From Angiostrongylus vasorum (taxonomy: Eukaryota; Nematoda; Chromadorea; Rhabditida; Metastrongylidae): a stretch of DNA of 64,000 bases. The translations under genes and the position numbers were made by a program. Shown piece by piece: positions 1 to 10,565 of this stretch. The DNA is taken from contig JADANN010000068.1 in the NCBI GenBank assembly GCA_018806985.1, forward strand, positions 186,001 to 250,000, written 5' to 3'. Position 1 is the stretch's first letter. Every line of letters begins with the position of its first letter. The notes beneath the pieces were generated by a model. That model made no database searches. It was not told where the DNA came from and saw only the letters and a program-made list of their open reading frames with translations.

Positions 1-139
1 CCTTTATGTTGATAAATTTCCAGTTTTATTGAGCCGGTAGAACTATTTTTCTTTTTCTTCGTCAATGATCACTTTGCTTATTCTTTCTTTCTTTTGATTG
101 CTGAGAGCACTTCTAGCTCAGTAACACGACTGAGAGAAA

Positions 140-275
140 GACAAAGCGAAGGATTCGCATGGTGTAGTGGTGAATGCGTTAGTCCCGGAAGGAGTAATAG
201 CGTGTTCGGTCCCCACCGCAGACATCAGCAGTCTGGAGTTTTGCAAATATCTCAGCATCATTATGGGCTATATCT
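140..275 (+). repeat. SINE family C fragment
   Basis: This stretch matches the first part of the copies at 2930-3110 and 8725-8906: a TGGTGTAGTGG A-box-like block, a GTTCGGTCCCC B-box-like block, then the shared TTTTGCAAATATCTCAGCATC segment. It lies just upstream of the first visible POFUT1 exon, presumably in an intron. An 87-codon reading frame crossing it is the repeat, not a gene. Confidence 0.6.
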
Positions 276-361
276 TCCTTTTTTGTTGGGTTTAGAAGAT
301 AAATTTTCCAACTCTAGTCCTTCGCCGTTATGTTTTGTTCATGAAAACTTTGTCTAACCAG

Positions 362-3300
362 ATTTCCTCTACCTGATTTTCCTGTGCTAGCGTTTGCATC
401 TCCTCCAGCCCCTTTCCCCTCTCGTCCGTTCACATGGGAATTGCAAAGGTAAGAACAAAGTGACAGAGTTATTATTTCTCTTGAGTTTTGTGCTTAAAGA
501 CATGCACTGTTTGTTTGGATTCTAGATACCTGGAATGGAATTCGCGCATTGCGGGGAAAGCAGACGAATTCATTAGGAAGGAACTGCTCAGCCCTTTTGT
601 TGCTATACATCTCCGCAATGACAGAGACTGGGTAATGACTTCTTATTCTTACACAAGTTTATAACATTGTTGCAAGTACGTCCGGACGATTGAGTACGTC
701 CTGTTTTTCACTACTACGAGCGACCCTGTAAATAACTCCGAAAGTGTCCAGTTTCATGAATCTGTGGCATTTCCTCATATCTAGTTTCAGCAAGTGTTAG
801 TTATCTATCAATAGCGTAGGTCGTACACTCAATTTCAGGCTCGTAATTCATCAGATAGATAGGGCTGTTATAATTCGTTATGTGCGTAGATCTGTTACAG
901 AATCGTAGAAACAATTACTACCGACTTTCTATTAACCTAGGCATAATTCAAAAGGTCGATTTTCTATGAACCTCGGCGTAAATAGTTGATACGTTTATTT
1001 ACACGACCTCATAAACTAGCCTTGTTGAGCTGAGGCGAAGTTGGTACAAGTTTTCGTTGTCGTTGTTATTTGTTGTTGTCGTCGTTGTCGTTATTGTTAA
1101 TGTTGTTGGTCGATGGCTAACGTTTCGGCGACTTCACATTCATCAGAGCCGTGCTTTTACGAACGGGACCCACTAAAAAATGCCTAGGAACAGATTGGCA
1201 GTCCACTGTTTTTCTTCAACGAGTAGGCACAAAGTTGGTATTATAGAATTTATTACCACACAGTAGCTGAAGTTTCGGCAATTTCTTCTTCTTCAAAGCC
1301 TGCAAAGGTCAAATTGACACGCACTCAGCCAAACACTTTCGTAACCTTAGCAAATAAAGCGTAACACATAAATTTACATTAGCATAAAAACAGTTTCTTT
1401 TAAATATCCACCGTTTTGTTCGCTGAAATTCTTCCACCTGCTTAGTGCAGACCGGTTTCATAGAGTCTTACATGAGAGAGGAATGTGCCTGGCTCAGGTC
1501 ATAGAATCAATTCGTTTCCTAGCCTTTGTTTCTCGCCCGTGTATTACTCTGTGCGGCTGCTCTCCACCAGTTATTTGGAACACCTACAACGAATAAAAGA
1601 CTGGGTGTCTAGAAAAAGTTCTTTATTGTGCGAATGGAAATTTTTATGTGTATTAATTTAAGTTATGAAAGTGTTTGGCTGAGTAGATTGCATGTCAATT
1701 TGACCCTTCTAAGCTCTGAAGAAGGCGAAACCGCCGAAATGTCAGCTGTTCTGTGCTAATAAATTCTATAAAACCAACCTTGTGTTTACTCATTGAAGGA
1801 AAACAGTGAATTAACAATTACTTCTTACCCAAAGTGTAAAGAAAATTTCTACACAACATTTTTAAAGTCTCATGTTTGCGAACACTTGCCGTCCAATTCT
1901 ACACATCAACCTCTTTTCGCGTCTAAACAGTGTGACACCGAAGAGGATTACGATGGAGTACTCACTGAGGAAATGTGTTCGCCTTCAAAAACAACTATTG
2001 TTGAACAGGTCCGTTTTAGTGTTGTTGAGTCAGATACTATCACATGTATAGTACTCAAATGTAATGCAATTTTGACGATATGTCAGCTCCATTTTTGCAA
2101 AACATCGAGTTCTGTTTTTGCCTGGCGTCTTCTGAAAAAGAATAGATGGGGAGCTCCCCACCAGTTGTAACTCGGTTTTCAGAAATACTTTTAAGATCGA
2201 TATCTGAACTATTTTTAAACATTGTATCTGTCGAAAGTTCTATTAGATCTGAATAGAAATTGTACTGTCTGTTGTTAAGCTTGTAGGTCTTCTATTAAGC
2301 GGTTATTTTCTACAGGTGGTAGAGATGGTAGGAACAAACGGAGCACGTTCTGTATTCGTTGCCAGCGATAAAGACCACATGATTGAAGATCTTAACGAAG
2401 CCCTTAAGGGTTATGAGGTGTGTTAATTTATTACATCTTCTGATAGTGAAATAGTTTTATACCTGTAGTATCAGCAGTATTCAAAAAAAACTTTTCATCC
2501 TCTTGAGGCTTGAACTGTATGAGGTTGGCGATGTATAAGGTTGCTTGGCGCCATGGGGATATAGAGTAATAACATAGTAGATAGTGGTAGTTGGTCGGGT
2601 TTCTCTTCTATCCGCCAACTGTTGATTGAATGCTCGAGTTTCTTGTGGTTTGCCCCGCGGGAGCTTTTCTTCGCGTAGTCGTATGTGCCGCAGAACCTCG
2701 AACTTGGGGAATTAAACGTGCATATATGCACATTTTTTACGCAGTAACGCACTGAGATTATAAATATGTGTACAATATATAGTTGCGTAATATGGAGAGG
2801 CCGGTGTGACGTCATTAATTAGAATGTACTTATAACAGCACTGAGTCTGCTACAGTACCCCTATGCTGCCTACTGAGGAGAAGGTTTTGCCATCAGCAAA
2901 GATCGATAGAACTAGCTGCGAGACCGGCGAAGCGAAGGACCCGAATGGTGTGGTGGTGAACGCGTTAGTCCCCGTAAAGGACAATAGCGCGTTCGTTCCC
3001 CACTATAGGTACCTGCGGTCCAGAGTTTTGCAAATATCTCAGCTTCATTGAAGTTATATTTCGCAATATACCCTGCCATTAAGAAGAGTAGGCAGTAAAT
3101 AAAAAGGTTAAGATATCCGGAATAATCCCCCTTCACGAATTTGGAATCGTGAGTGAAATTGCACAATCTATATGAGATTGGTAATTTGGGTTCATTCGTC
3201 AGGTTTTTCATCCCTGCAGAACCCGCTAGAGCTTTCCTATGCAGTCATCACTTCAGTTTCTGTCAGTATTTTGTTGCCAAAACTGCAGTGATTCCTGGCA

Positions 3301-3735
3301 GGCAGATTTATTCCTGGTTAGGTTACCTGTAATCATCAACTTCATTCTGGGTCTGGGAGACTCTGCTAGGAAGATATACCCCCACCCAGTTACCCATACC
3401 ACTTCGAGCACTCACAGTCTGATAAGCTGGTAAACATTTTCAAAGGATATGTGATGATCAAGTTTAAAGTAGTTTGATTGTCTTTCTTTGGCAAAAAGGA
3501 CGATAAATCTCTTGAGACAAAACACAACCAATACATTGTTAAGGTAAAAGCACATCGGCTAAATCCTGACGATCCTTTGCTGTCGCTAGCTGTTCTGGCA
3601 AAAGCCGATCACTTCATTGGTAACTGTGTGTCCACGTTCTCACATTTAGCAAAACGTGAAAGGGACACTAAAAAGCCTCCGAAGCCAACGTCATACTTTG
3701 GCATTCGTCGTCGTACCAAACGTATCGAATTATAA
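362..3735 (+). CDS. pofut1: GDP-fucose protein O-fucosyltransferase 1, 3' part (five exons)
   Basis: Transfers fucose from GDP-fucose to Ser/Thr of EGF-like repeats (for example in Notch) in the ER. Exons: 362-448, 526-631, 1868-2008, 2316-2417, 3544-3735, giving about 209 residues; the N-terminal half lies before the window. Junction phases are all compatible. Family landmarks in order are [14 protein letters not shown], then the nucleotide-sugar segment [11 protein letters not shown] (its Arg is invariant in the family), [23 protein letters not shown] and [22 protein letters not shown], all in the order of human POFUT1. The protein ends KRIEL, resembling the KDEL-like tails of POFUT1 orthologues (RDEF in human), which fits ER retention. 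Odd points: the acceptors of exons 3 and 5 end AAG, and the 1.2-kb intron before exon 3 holds a Penelope-type inverted repeat ending about 55 bases from that acceptor. Identity is very likely; the start of the last exon is the least certain boundary. Confidence 0.93.
930..1165 (+). mobile_element. Penelope-like element end fragment
   Basis: It starts with ACCGACTTTCTATTAACCT, repeats that block as TCGATTTTCTATGAACCTCGGCG, then has GTTGTC-rich sequence and the recurring TAACGTTTCGGCGACTTC / CATCAGAGCC block. The same order is seen at 31624-31810, which flanks a core encoding a decayed GIY-YIG domain. It lies in the POFUT1 intron 632-1867. No coding capacity is left. Confidence 0.6.
1202..1812. 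mobile_element. Penelope-type inverted-repeat element inside a POFUT1 intron
   Basis: Left arm about 1202-1400 and right arm about 1610-1812 are imperfect reverse complements. For instance TATTATAGAATTTATTA on the left pairs with TAATAAATTCTATAAAA on the right, and CACTGTTTTTCTTCAACGAG pairs with the sequence just before 1812. Both arms carry the GAAG(G)CGAAACCGCCGAAA block that marks the Penelope-related ends elsewhere in this window. The transcript could fold into a hairpin directly upstream of POFUT1 exon 3. Confidence 0.65.
2530..2885 (+). repeat. Repeat family F, copy 1
   Basis: About 300 bases here recur at 15765-16080: GTAGTTGGTCG(G/A)GTTTCTC near the start, ATGTGCCGCAG(A/G)ACCTC in the middle, and CACTGAGTCTGC(T/C)ACAGTACCC / TATGCTGCCTA near the end. 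The second copy begins with TTGGCTCAGTGGAATA, which resembles a tRNA A box, so this may be another SINE. It lies in the last POFUT1 intron. Confidence 0.7.
2930..3110 (+). repeat. SINE family C copy (tRNA-derived)
   Basis: It has an A-box-like TGGTGTGGTGG, a B-box-like GCGTTCGTTCCCC about 50 bases further on, and a 3' tail ending GGCAGTAAATAAAAA. Nearly the same sequence is at 8725-8906; related tails occur at 20640-20810, 34318-34515 and 48500-48690. It sits in the last POFUT1 intron. Pol III transcription of the ancestor is inferred from the box elements. Confidence 0.75.
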
Positions 3736-4557
3736 ATACTCATCGTAAATATCGTTTTTCAACGCTCGGATAATAGGCGGATGTTGCTAACGGTTCTCGT
3801 TCTAAATCCCGCATATTTAGCCTTTAGCATAGCCTTTCCAGTCTTTTCTAGCCTTTCCTATCCTTCTGTTGTGTTTAATCTTCATTGCCACCTGCAATCC
3901 CCGTAATTGATGGAAACGTCGCCAACTAAATAGTCAGATTTTCCTTTATTTTGTTGTTCGGATGTCATGTTACAACATGTACTATGTGGTAGTTATCTTT
4001 ATCAATGTTGTTGACTTTCATGTCGTACAATTTCACATTGGTCTCGTTGATATGCTACAAGCAAAAAAGGAAGCCTTTCTTCTTATACGATTTCCTTTCG
4101 TATGAAAGTTGGCATGAGATAGTTCACCAATTTGGTCTTCAACTTTGCTCAAGTGTGCCAAATTTGCTTATTCGTCTTGGATCCTAGTCGTGGATTTTTA
4201 CTCACGTTTGTTTGTTTGTTTTTCCATAAGATCCACAGAATCAAATAAATCTCCTTTCATGGACATTAGTAGTTAGCAACAATTTCAACAGTCGAGCCTA
4301 GAGATTTCGCCATGTATTGACAAATATTGACAAAACGAAACGGGAGTTAAATGGGACTCTAGCAAATCGGCAGAAATATTTTAATCACAATGCTTGAAGA
4401 GAAGATTTACTGAGGTATACGTCCCACAACAAGCGCAATACAGTGAATAGAGGTGACCTACAACAAATGCACAATTAGTTTGATCCTACGCCCCGAGCTT
4501 AGGAGCCCTCTAGCACTGCGAAATCGACACAGACTCATCTAGGAAGATAATAAGTAG
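3736..4557. other. Gap downstream of POFUT1
   Basis: No coding exon, RNA gene or recognised repeat seen. It should hold the POFUT1 3' untranslated region. An AATAAA lies within CAAATAAATCTCC near 4235, about 500 bases after the stop, which is rather far for a nematode 3' end. Confidence 0.5.
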
Positions 4558-4833
4558 AGGATAAAGTTCTCGGCGTTGATCAGACCCTGAGAGATGCGCC
4601 ATGCATTCGACTTCATTAAGCATCGTTGGAGGTGACTGAATGCATAACTGGCCTCTACAATATCTCACGCTGTCCTACCGATGTATCGAACCAGTGCTGC
4701 TATCCTCAGACAAGTCTGGTTCCAATTTTCCGACCCCGGCGGGATGGAAGGCTTGGCGAGCCTTGGGCGTGGAGATTGATTCCATGTGTATTGCAGGGCG
4801 CCTCCGACCACTCTCGCGCCCTGTAGAATGCTA
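4558..4833 (-). repeat. SINE family A copy (tRNA-derived)
   Basis: Read on the minus strand the full family has a head close to TGGCGCAGTGGTCGGAGGCG (A box), a B box close to GGATCGATCCC, a body with GGTCGGCAAATTGG and CTGGGAGGATAGCAGCACTG, and a tail CGATGCTTAATGAAGTCGAA followed by TGATCAACGCCGAGAGC. This copy is nearly full length (about 275 bases). It is the commonest repeat in the window. Confidence 0.8.
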
Positions 4834-4867
4834 AAAACACTGAATTGATCTAATAATTCTTTCTACT

Positions 4868-5905
4868 TCTGTTTAGCAAACACGAGGTGTTATTTTATTC
4901 CTTTATTTACGTACAAGCTGACGTTTCGGCGGATTCGCCTTCGTCAGAGCCTGGAAAGGTCAAGTTGACTGCTATCTACACGGTCAAACGCCTCCATAAC
5001 CAAACAGGGAAAATGCCGGACCAAAATTTCAATCACATTGAACACAGAGCCTTTGCACACTCACCGCTTCCTATGAGTCTTCCACTAAGTATTTCACGTG
5101 GAGAGCAACCGCACGGAGTTCACATGGAATCGTAATGTACCCATCTCATCAAAATAACAGGCTTATGTACTGCCCAGTATCACGCGTGATAATGAGGCAT
5201 TCCTCCCTGCGATACAATTTCGGATTCTTGGAATTGATCCAGAATGCCTCGAGAATTTTGTGCGCTTGTGTTCTCGACTCCTGCGCGAGGATCGTAACCC
5301 GTACTTCAAAATCTTCTCCGTTATGTCTCTGCGTCCTATGCGTGCCTAGTGCAGTGTTTGGTTTACGACTGCCGACTAGGTGTTCTTTTATACGAACTCC
5401 GAGTGGTCCACCCGTTTCGCCAACGTATTCGTTCCCGCACGCTTTACAAGAGATCAGATAAACTGTACCTGAACTCATGCAGTCGCCGTCTCCACCATTG
5501 GGGCAAATTATACAATTTTGCGTTGCACATAGACGGTCGTATAGGCGGTTACGAACTAGTTGGCGTCTTTACTCGGTAGCATTTCAGTTATCGTTACCGA
5601 ATTCTCTAGACCGGCCCTTCTTAAACAGCGTTTTATAGCTGCACTTACTTCATTTGAAATGAAGGGCAGGATAAACGGGACCTTACTGTCGCTAGAGTTA
5701 TCGTTAGAGGGGCTTGTGGTTTCCTCTACACCTATCCCGAGCTACAGTTTCGTAGCCATTAAAAGTGGCTATTTGCCGCGCCAAGTTCCGGGACTCCTCT
5801 CTCTGCCCCCTTCCTGTGCACACGCTGGTAGCTGTTCGAAACATGTTTCTCACAAGCGCTTTAGTTTTTCTTTAGCGTTTGCTAAACAGAACTAGAAAGA
5901 ATTAT
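4868..5905 (-). mobile_element. Penelope-like retroelement 3' fragment with GIY-YIG domain
   Basis: The minus strand has an open frame, 5478 down to 5149, extending in frame upstream to about 5560. It encodes CIICPNGGDGDC, then VYLISC..C...YVGET, then RIKEHL. This is the GIY-YIG endonuclease arrangement of Penelope-like elements, here with the Cys-rich CPNGGDGDC linker. It is followed by ILAQES and RREECLIITRD, found again in the copies at 21919-22122 and 32040-32300. Upstream, 5560-5900 holds decayed reverse-transcriptase-side sequence with stops. Downstream, 4900-4970 has the CTGACGTTTCGGCG end block. The element is dead but still has a continuous C-terminal frame of roughly 130 codons. Confidence 0.82.
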
Positions 5906-6610
5906 TCAATCAATTCCGAGGTTAATAGAAAGTCGGACGTGAGAGTTACTAAACTGATCTAACGCTAGGTGACTCCAAATCATTACTTAGGCCAAATGTG
6001 CATTCAATAGTCTCTAATGATGTTCCGTGCAGTCGAATACATGGTCCTTGACGGACTGATCAACGTCGAGTATTTATCCTTCTATACTTTTGGGAACACT
6101 AATCAGAGGTGTCATTTTAAACGGCGTCCTTACTATTAAGATAAAATTAAGACACTCGTTAACTATGTAAGAACATACATGGCATGATGGAAACTACTCA
6201 AGTATAGCCATTGGGGCGTACACACATGTCCTGAGATTCACATGACAATGTATAGAAGTGAAAACGATATAATATGGTATTCATTTTTCTTGTGAGATCT
6301 AGTCGAGACTGAATTCATCCCCAACATAACATAACAAACTAGGTTTTCGTTCCTTCCCTTCGGTACAGCTCAAAAGCACAACAACTCACTATAACTCATC
6401 AGCATCAGCACATTTAGGATGAAACCAAGTTAGCGCTCTAATAACAATATCCAAATTATCGGGTTTTCTTGTTTACATGGCAGCTATATAAGGTAGTACA
6501 CTGAACCGCAGCATATTAACAATCACCACTACATCCGTCTATCTTGTGCACAGTTTCTTCACAAGATCGTCAGCAACTGATAACTGAACCTAAATACGAA
6601 TTAATCCTTA
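5906..6610. other. Gap between Penelope fragment and HSPBP1 3' end
   Basis: 5910-5940 carries CCGAGGTTAATAGAAAGTCG, the reverse complement of the Penelope end motif. 5995-6085 is a decayed 3' fragment of SINE family A in plus orientation. The rest shows nothing I recognise. A small last exon of the minus-strand HSPBP1 gene could lie at the upper edge (see that entry). Confidence 0.45.
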
Positions 6611-6758
6611 ATAAAAATAACTTGTAACTAGTGCTAAAAATTACCAACTGAACTAAATACGGACAGAACTGATAGTAATATTAATCTAATAGTTACTATT
6701 AGCACTAATAGTAAACACAAAATGAAAGCTTGACTCGCACTCGCCTTTCCATTCTTAC

Positions 6759-7814
6759 CACTTTCCAGGCATGAGATGATGTCTTTTGCTTGATCTGGTG
6801 GAACATCTTTGGCATCTACGAAATCCCGAAGGTATTCACTGAAACCGCTTTCATTTTTCACCAGGTTTAACATAAATTTTTATAAGAAACAATTGTAGTA
6901 AGTGGTAGACCTACCACATAGTAGTAATAGCTGTTTATTTAGAAACGTAAAAAAACCACAGTCATAAAAATGTGTTACCCAATATAGTCCAGTTCACTTG
7001 AACACTCGTCTTCAAAATGTTGGAGAACATACAAAAAATTCGACACTATGTCGGCAGTCAGCAGTTTCACATGACATGCTAAAAGAAAGATATACAAAGG
7101 ATGAAGGATAAAAAGACAGAAGATAAACATCTCGGCATTAATCAACCTCTGAGGCATGCGTCATGCATTTGGCTTTATCAAATACCTTTAGAAGTGGTTA
7201 AATGAATATTCCTCCCAACGGTTTACCGCCTCATCGTGGCTGGGAGGTATTCCTGGGTGCTGGGCTGCGATGCACAGCGGAGGGATTCGTCCACTGACAG
7301 GGTCTCCTAAGCTGAGGAGTCCGGCGTTTCCATCAGGAAGCTAAGGGTAAGCCAATATCAGGACCCACCACCGTCCCTGTATGAAACTAGTCGCATGGTG
7401 GCAATCTCCCTCTGATCCATAAAAGGTGACGACAAGGGGCTAACTTTCGCCAGGCTGACATCGGGACTCCAAGAAACCACAGTGGCTAAACCAGCAAAAC
7501 TTCGAAAAAACGGAAATTATGCTAGGGGCCGCACAATTACTGAAGACGGGCCATCCAAGTATCCAAGTAAATAAATAGATATTTGGCCTATATTACGACC
7601 TACGTTGGGCTGCATATCAATGTATGAAATCAGTGCGGCCATTCCCCGAGACACGTCTGGTACCCATTCTCTGCCCCCTGAAGGGACAGAAGGCATGATG
7701 GGCCTAGTGCGTCTGATGGGACGAACGACAACTTGTGTATTGCAGCGCACCTCTAACCACTGTGCTATAAGCACCAATGAGCCTAGTAATATCTGTCTGG
7801 CACATAATAGTAAC

Positions 7815-7855
<41 letters not shown>

Positions 7856-7860
7856 TAATG

Positions 7861-7908
<48 letters not shown>

Positions 7909-10116
7909 GTAATTTAATAAGACATACGTGAGTCTTCCAATGTATACGCAATAGTTGTCAGAACTCGAGCTGATTTTCCAACCAATTTTCCACTTTCAGC
8001 CTTTCGAACAATGTTCGTTAAAAGCTTTGGCCCACCGTTTGCACAAAAGATACTGAAATCAAAAAGAGTCATAAACATTCAACTAATCAGTTCACCCAGC
8101 TGTTCTCTCAAAAACGTGCGACATCAACTGTTCATTTCTAGTCACCCTTAAGTAACGTTAAAATATTTCAAGCTATCAGTTCACGCCACATATATCCTAA
8201 CGAAACTCTTTCTCAAAACTCCTTTCTAAGTTGTAGATTTAAATAAACTATAATTTGACAGTTAAATGTAACATCGCATCCAACAAAGACAAAAAGAAAC
8301 TGAAGAGCTTTAGTTTATACTTACTCGAACGACTCAATATGAGAGCGTACGGAGCCTGATATCGAGCCAAGGAGTTTGAACATAAATTCCTTAAAATAAA
8401 CAAATAACCTTTAGAATAAATAAATGATTGATAACAAGTAAGTCCTCCATTAAAATATTAAAGAAGAATGGCCTAAGAAACTATGCATTTGTTTGTGAAA
8501 ACTCTCTGCTTCACAAACCTCACTGCAGCTGTCGTCTTCCAGGAGATTCATCATCTTTGTAAGTAAACCTTTCCTAGCGAACAGTGATTGAACAACAGGG
8601 TTATTTTCGGTTAAGCTGAGCACAAGTTCAGCAAAACGACATTGTAACGACAAATGTTCACGTTGAGACTGAAGAAAAAATTAGCTCAATGTACTAAAAT
8701 AATAGATGTGACAATAATAGATGACAGAAACGAAGGACCCGCATGGTGTGGTGGTGAACGCGTTACTCCCCGGAAACGACAAAAGCGCGTTCGTTCCCCA
8801 CCGTAGACACCTGCGGTTCCGAGTTTTGTAAATATCTCAGCATCATTGAAGTTATATTTCGCAATATACCCTGCTATTAAAAAGAGTAGGCAGTAAATAA
8901 AAACGTTAAGATGCTCAGATATTCGCAAAACTTGGACCCCAGACCAGATCGAACCACGACAACCATTTGCCGGGGCTCGCGTGTAAGACAATGCACACCT
9001 GAGGTCCTAGCTTTGTGGTTCGTGATTCGGTTTGGCCTGGGATCTAAATTTTGCGAATATCTTAGCATCGTTTTGCTTGCATACTCAAGACAATCTCATG
9101 TTACTTGCTAAGTACGACATCATCAATATGGCTGACCATATGATTTAATGACGATGCAGAAAAACTCACAAGAAAAGTTTCAATCACTAATAGACCACCT
9201 TTTTCCACAAATTTACTAGTGATTTCAGCATAGCCCAGTATATCTTCAAGATGATCTGTCAATTCCTGGAAAATCATACAATGATTCCAACAGCTGTAAT
9301 GCTGAAAACAAAGTTAATCGAAACAAAGATTCGAGTACCTCAATCTTTCCGAGATCGTTTTCATTCAGTTCAGCCGGATTCGACGCATAAGAATGTAAGC
9401 TGGTCATGATTGAATCCATCTGACGACCTGGATCGCTCTCTTTAACCAATTCTTTCATCACATTCTCTAACCACTTTCGATTCTGAAAAATCACTAACTA
9501 CACACAGAACATCTTCCTAATTCACATGAAACCTAGTTTAAGAAGATATTAGCTTGTTTAAAACGGTGACCCTTTTGAAATATAATCTGTTTCACCCTTA
9601 GAAGCTAAGCGCTACAGATTGCATGATGGCGTTCGAAGAAAGCAGAAAAGATAAAGCTCTCGGCGTTGGCCAATCCCCTGAGGGGATACGCCATGCATTC
9701 GACCTCATTAAGCATTGTTTGGAGGTGATTGAATGCATATCTGACCTTTATAATGACCCGCGGTGGCCTACCAAAAATCGAGCCAGTGCTGCTATCCGCC
9801 TAGACAGGTCTGGTACCAATATGCCGACTCCTAAGGAATGGAGGGCTTGGTGGGCCTAAGGCGCGAGGATCGATCCCACATGCACTACAGGGCGCCTTCG
9901 ACCAGTGTGCTAGACGCACACCCTACGGCGTTCCGATAAATAGTAAATTTTACGCAAAACTGACGAAAATGAAAGAGAAATTAATCCAGCATAATGTCAG
10001 ACCTCGTTGCTCATCGGTCTGGGTGCGATATTTTGCGATCCAGATTCGGCTGAAGCCTTTGTGGTAATTGCGAGCAGATTCTTCCAGTACTGATCAGGGA
10101 CATCTTCATCAGGCAT
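6759..10116 (-). CDS. HSPBP1: HSPBP1/Fes1-type Hsp70 nucleotide-exchange factor (eight exons)
   Basis: Cytosolic armadillo-repeat protein of the family that binds the Hsp70 ATPase domain and releases ADP. Exons in order: 10116-10003, 9482-9339, 9265-9170, 8668-8519, 8389-8325, 8052-7928, 7078-6979, 6847-6759, with compatible phases at every junction (about 290 residues; human HSPBP1 is about 360). The order matches human HSPBP1: LLAITTKASAES...PMSN then RKWLENVM (human QWLQEAM), KFVEKGGL, RFAELVLSLTENNPVVQSL then GLLTKMMNLL, GSISGSVRSHIESFD, FCANGGPKLL, HVKLLTADIVSNF, GFSEYLRDF. I start at the Met of MPDEDVPDQYW; an upstream exon is possible. The gene should end in a very short exon below 6757; a candidate acceptor is just above 6620, unproven. 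Acceptor GAAAG of exon 8 is weak. Its introns hold SINEs and a trinucleotide repeat. Confidence 0.86.
7121..7210 (-). repeat. SINE family A, 3' fragment
   Basis: A truncated family A copy: AAACATCTCGGCATTAATCA and GCATGCGTCATGCATTTGGC match the family tail on the minus strand. It abuts a family B copy at 7210 and lies in the HSPBP1 intron 7079-7927. Confidence 0.65.
7210..7572 (+). repeat. Repeat family B copy (~380 bases)
   Basis: It opens with CTCCCAACGGTTTACCGCCT and, 28 bases later, GGCTGGGAG, a short hairpin. It continues with GCGATGCACAGCGG, AGGGTCTCCTAAGCTGAGGA, the CCATAAAAGG region and ends CGGGCCATCCAAGTATCCAA followed by GTAA. The same order occurs at 17088, 35390 and 45975 (+), and 26770, 39020, 43132 and 52382 (-). 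GGGATTCATCC vaguely resembles a Pol III B box, but I cannot show tRNA ancestry. Confidence 0.8.
7811..7910. repeat. (AAT)n microsatellite
   Basis: About 100 bases of nearly uninterrupted AAT units in the HSPBP1 intron 7079-7927. It creates false open frames coding poly-Leu on the minus strand and poly-Asn on the plus strand. Confidence 0.98.
8725..8906 (+). repeat. SINE family C copy
   Basis: Close match to 2930-3110: TGGTGTGGTGGTGAACGCGT, then GCGTTCGTTCCCCACCG, then TTGTAAATATCTCAGCATCA, ending GGCAGTAAATAAAAA. It lies in the HSPBP1 intron 8669-9169. Confidence 0.78.
8907..9078. repeat. Palindromic pair of family C 3' halves
   Basis: GATGCTCAGATATTCGCAAA at 8911 is mirrored by TTTGCGAATATCTTAGCATC before 9070. 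Inside these, CCAGACCAGATCGAACCACG is mirrored by CGTGATTCGGTTTGGCCTGG. Two related SINE halves therefore meet head to head and could form a long hairpin in the HSPBP1 intron. Confidence 0.7.
9645..9925 (-). repeat. SINE family A copy
   Basis: Near full-length minus-strand copy, from the tail GATAAAGCTCTCGGCG to the head CAGGGCGCCTTCGACCAGTG. It lies between the first two coding exons of HSPBP1. Confidence 0.8.
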
Positions 10117-10565
10117 TTCGATCGGATTGTTCTTTCTTGTCCTATTTACAACAATGGCAGAAATAGCTAATCAGCCTAGAAGTTCAGTAACTTAGAAGGT
10201 TAGCAATAAGAAATAAGTGGATTTTCCTCACGATGAAAAATCGTCAAAGTTCAACAGAGCCAGCATTACTTACAGTTAGCCATACAATATCCTTCTAAGA
10301 CATAGAAGTATCCACATACACAGTTCAGAAGGAAAAGAACTTGTGGTAACAGTACCAGGCAGGTCCTGAAATACTCCTGCCATAGGTCTTGTCCTCTCCC
10401 ACAAACTAATAAGATTGGTAGAACAGTGAAAAAACGGGGTAACAAAATATGGAACAACCAAACTGCAAGAAAGGATATAAAAACCAATCAAACATTTTCC
10501 TGACGAGACGAGAAACTGGGAAAGTTAGTCATTCACGTCTCCATCCACGCCGAAGTTTCGACGCT
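10117..10565. other. Spacer between the unrecognised gene and HSPBP1
   Basis: No exon, repeat or RNA gene recognised. On the minus strand it separates the stop at 10566 from the HSPBP1 start by about 450 bases, close enough for operon-type spacing. I could not single out a poly(A) signal and trans-splice acceptor pair. Confidence 0.4.

Noticed and set aside
7517..7951. 144-codon minus frame and 108-codon plus frame
   Set aside because: Both are translations of the (AAT)n microsatellite (poly-Leu and poly-Asn) with flanking repeat sequence.
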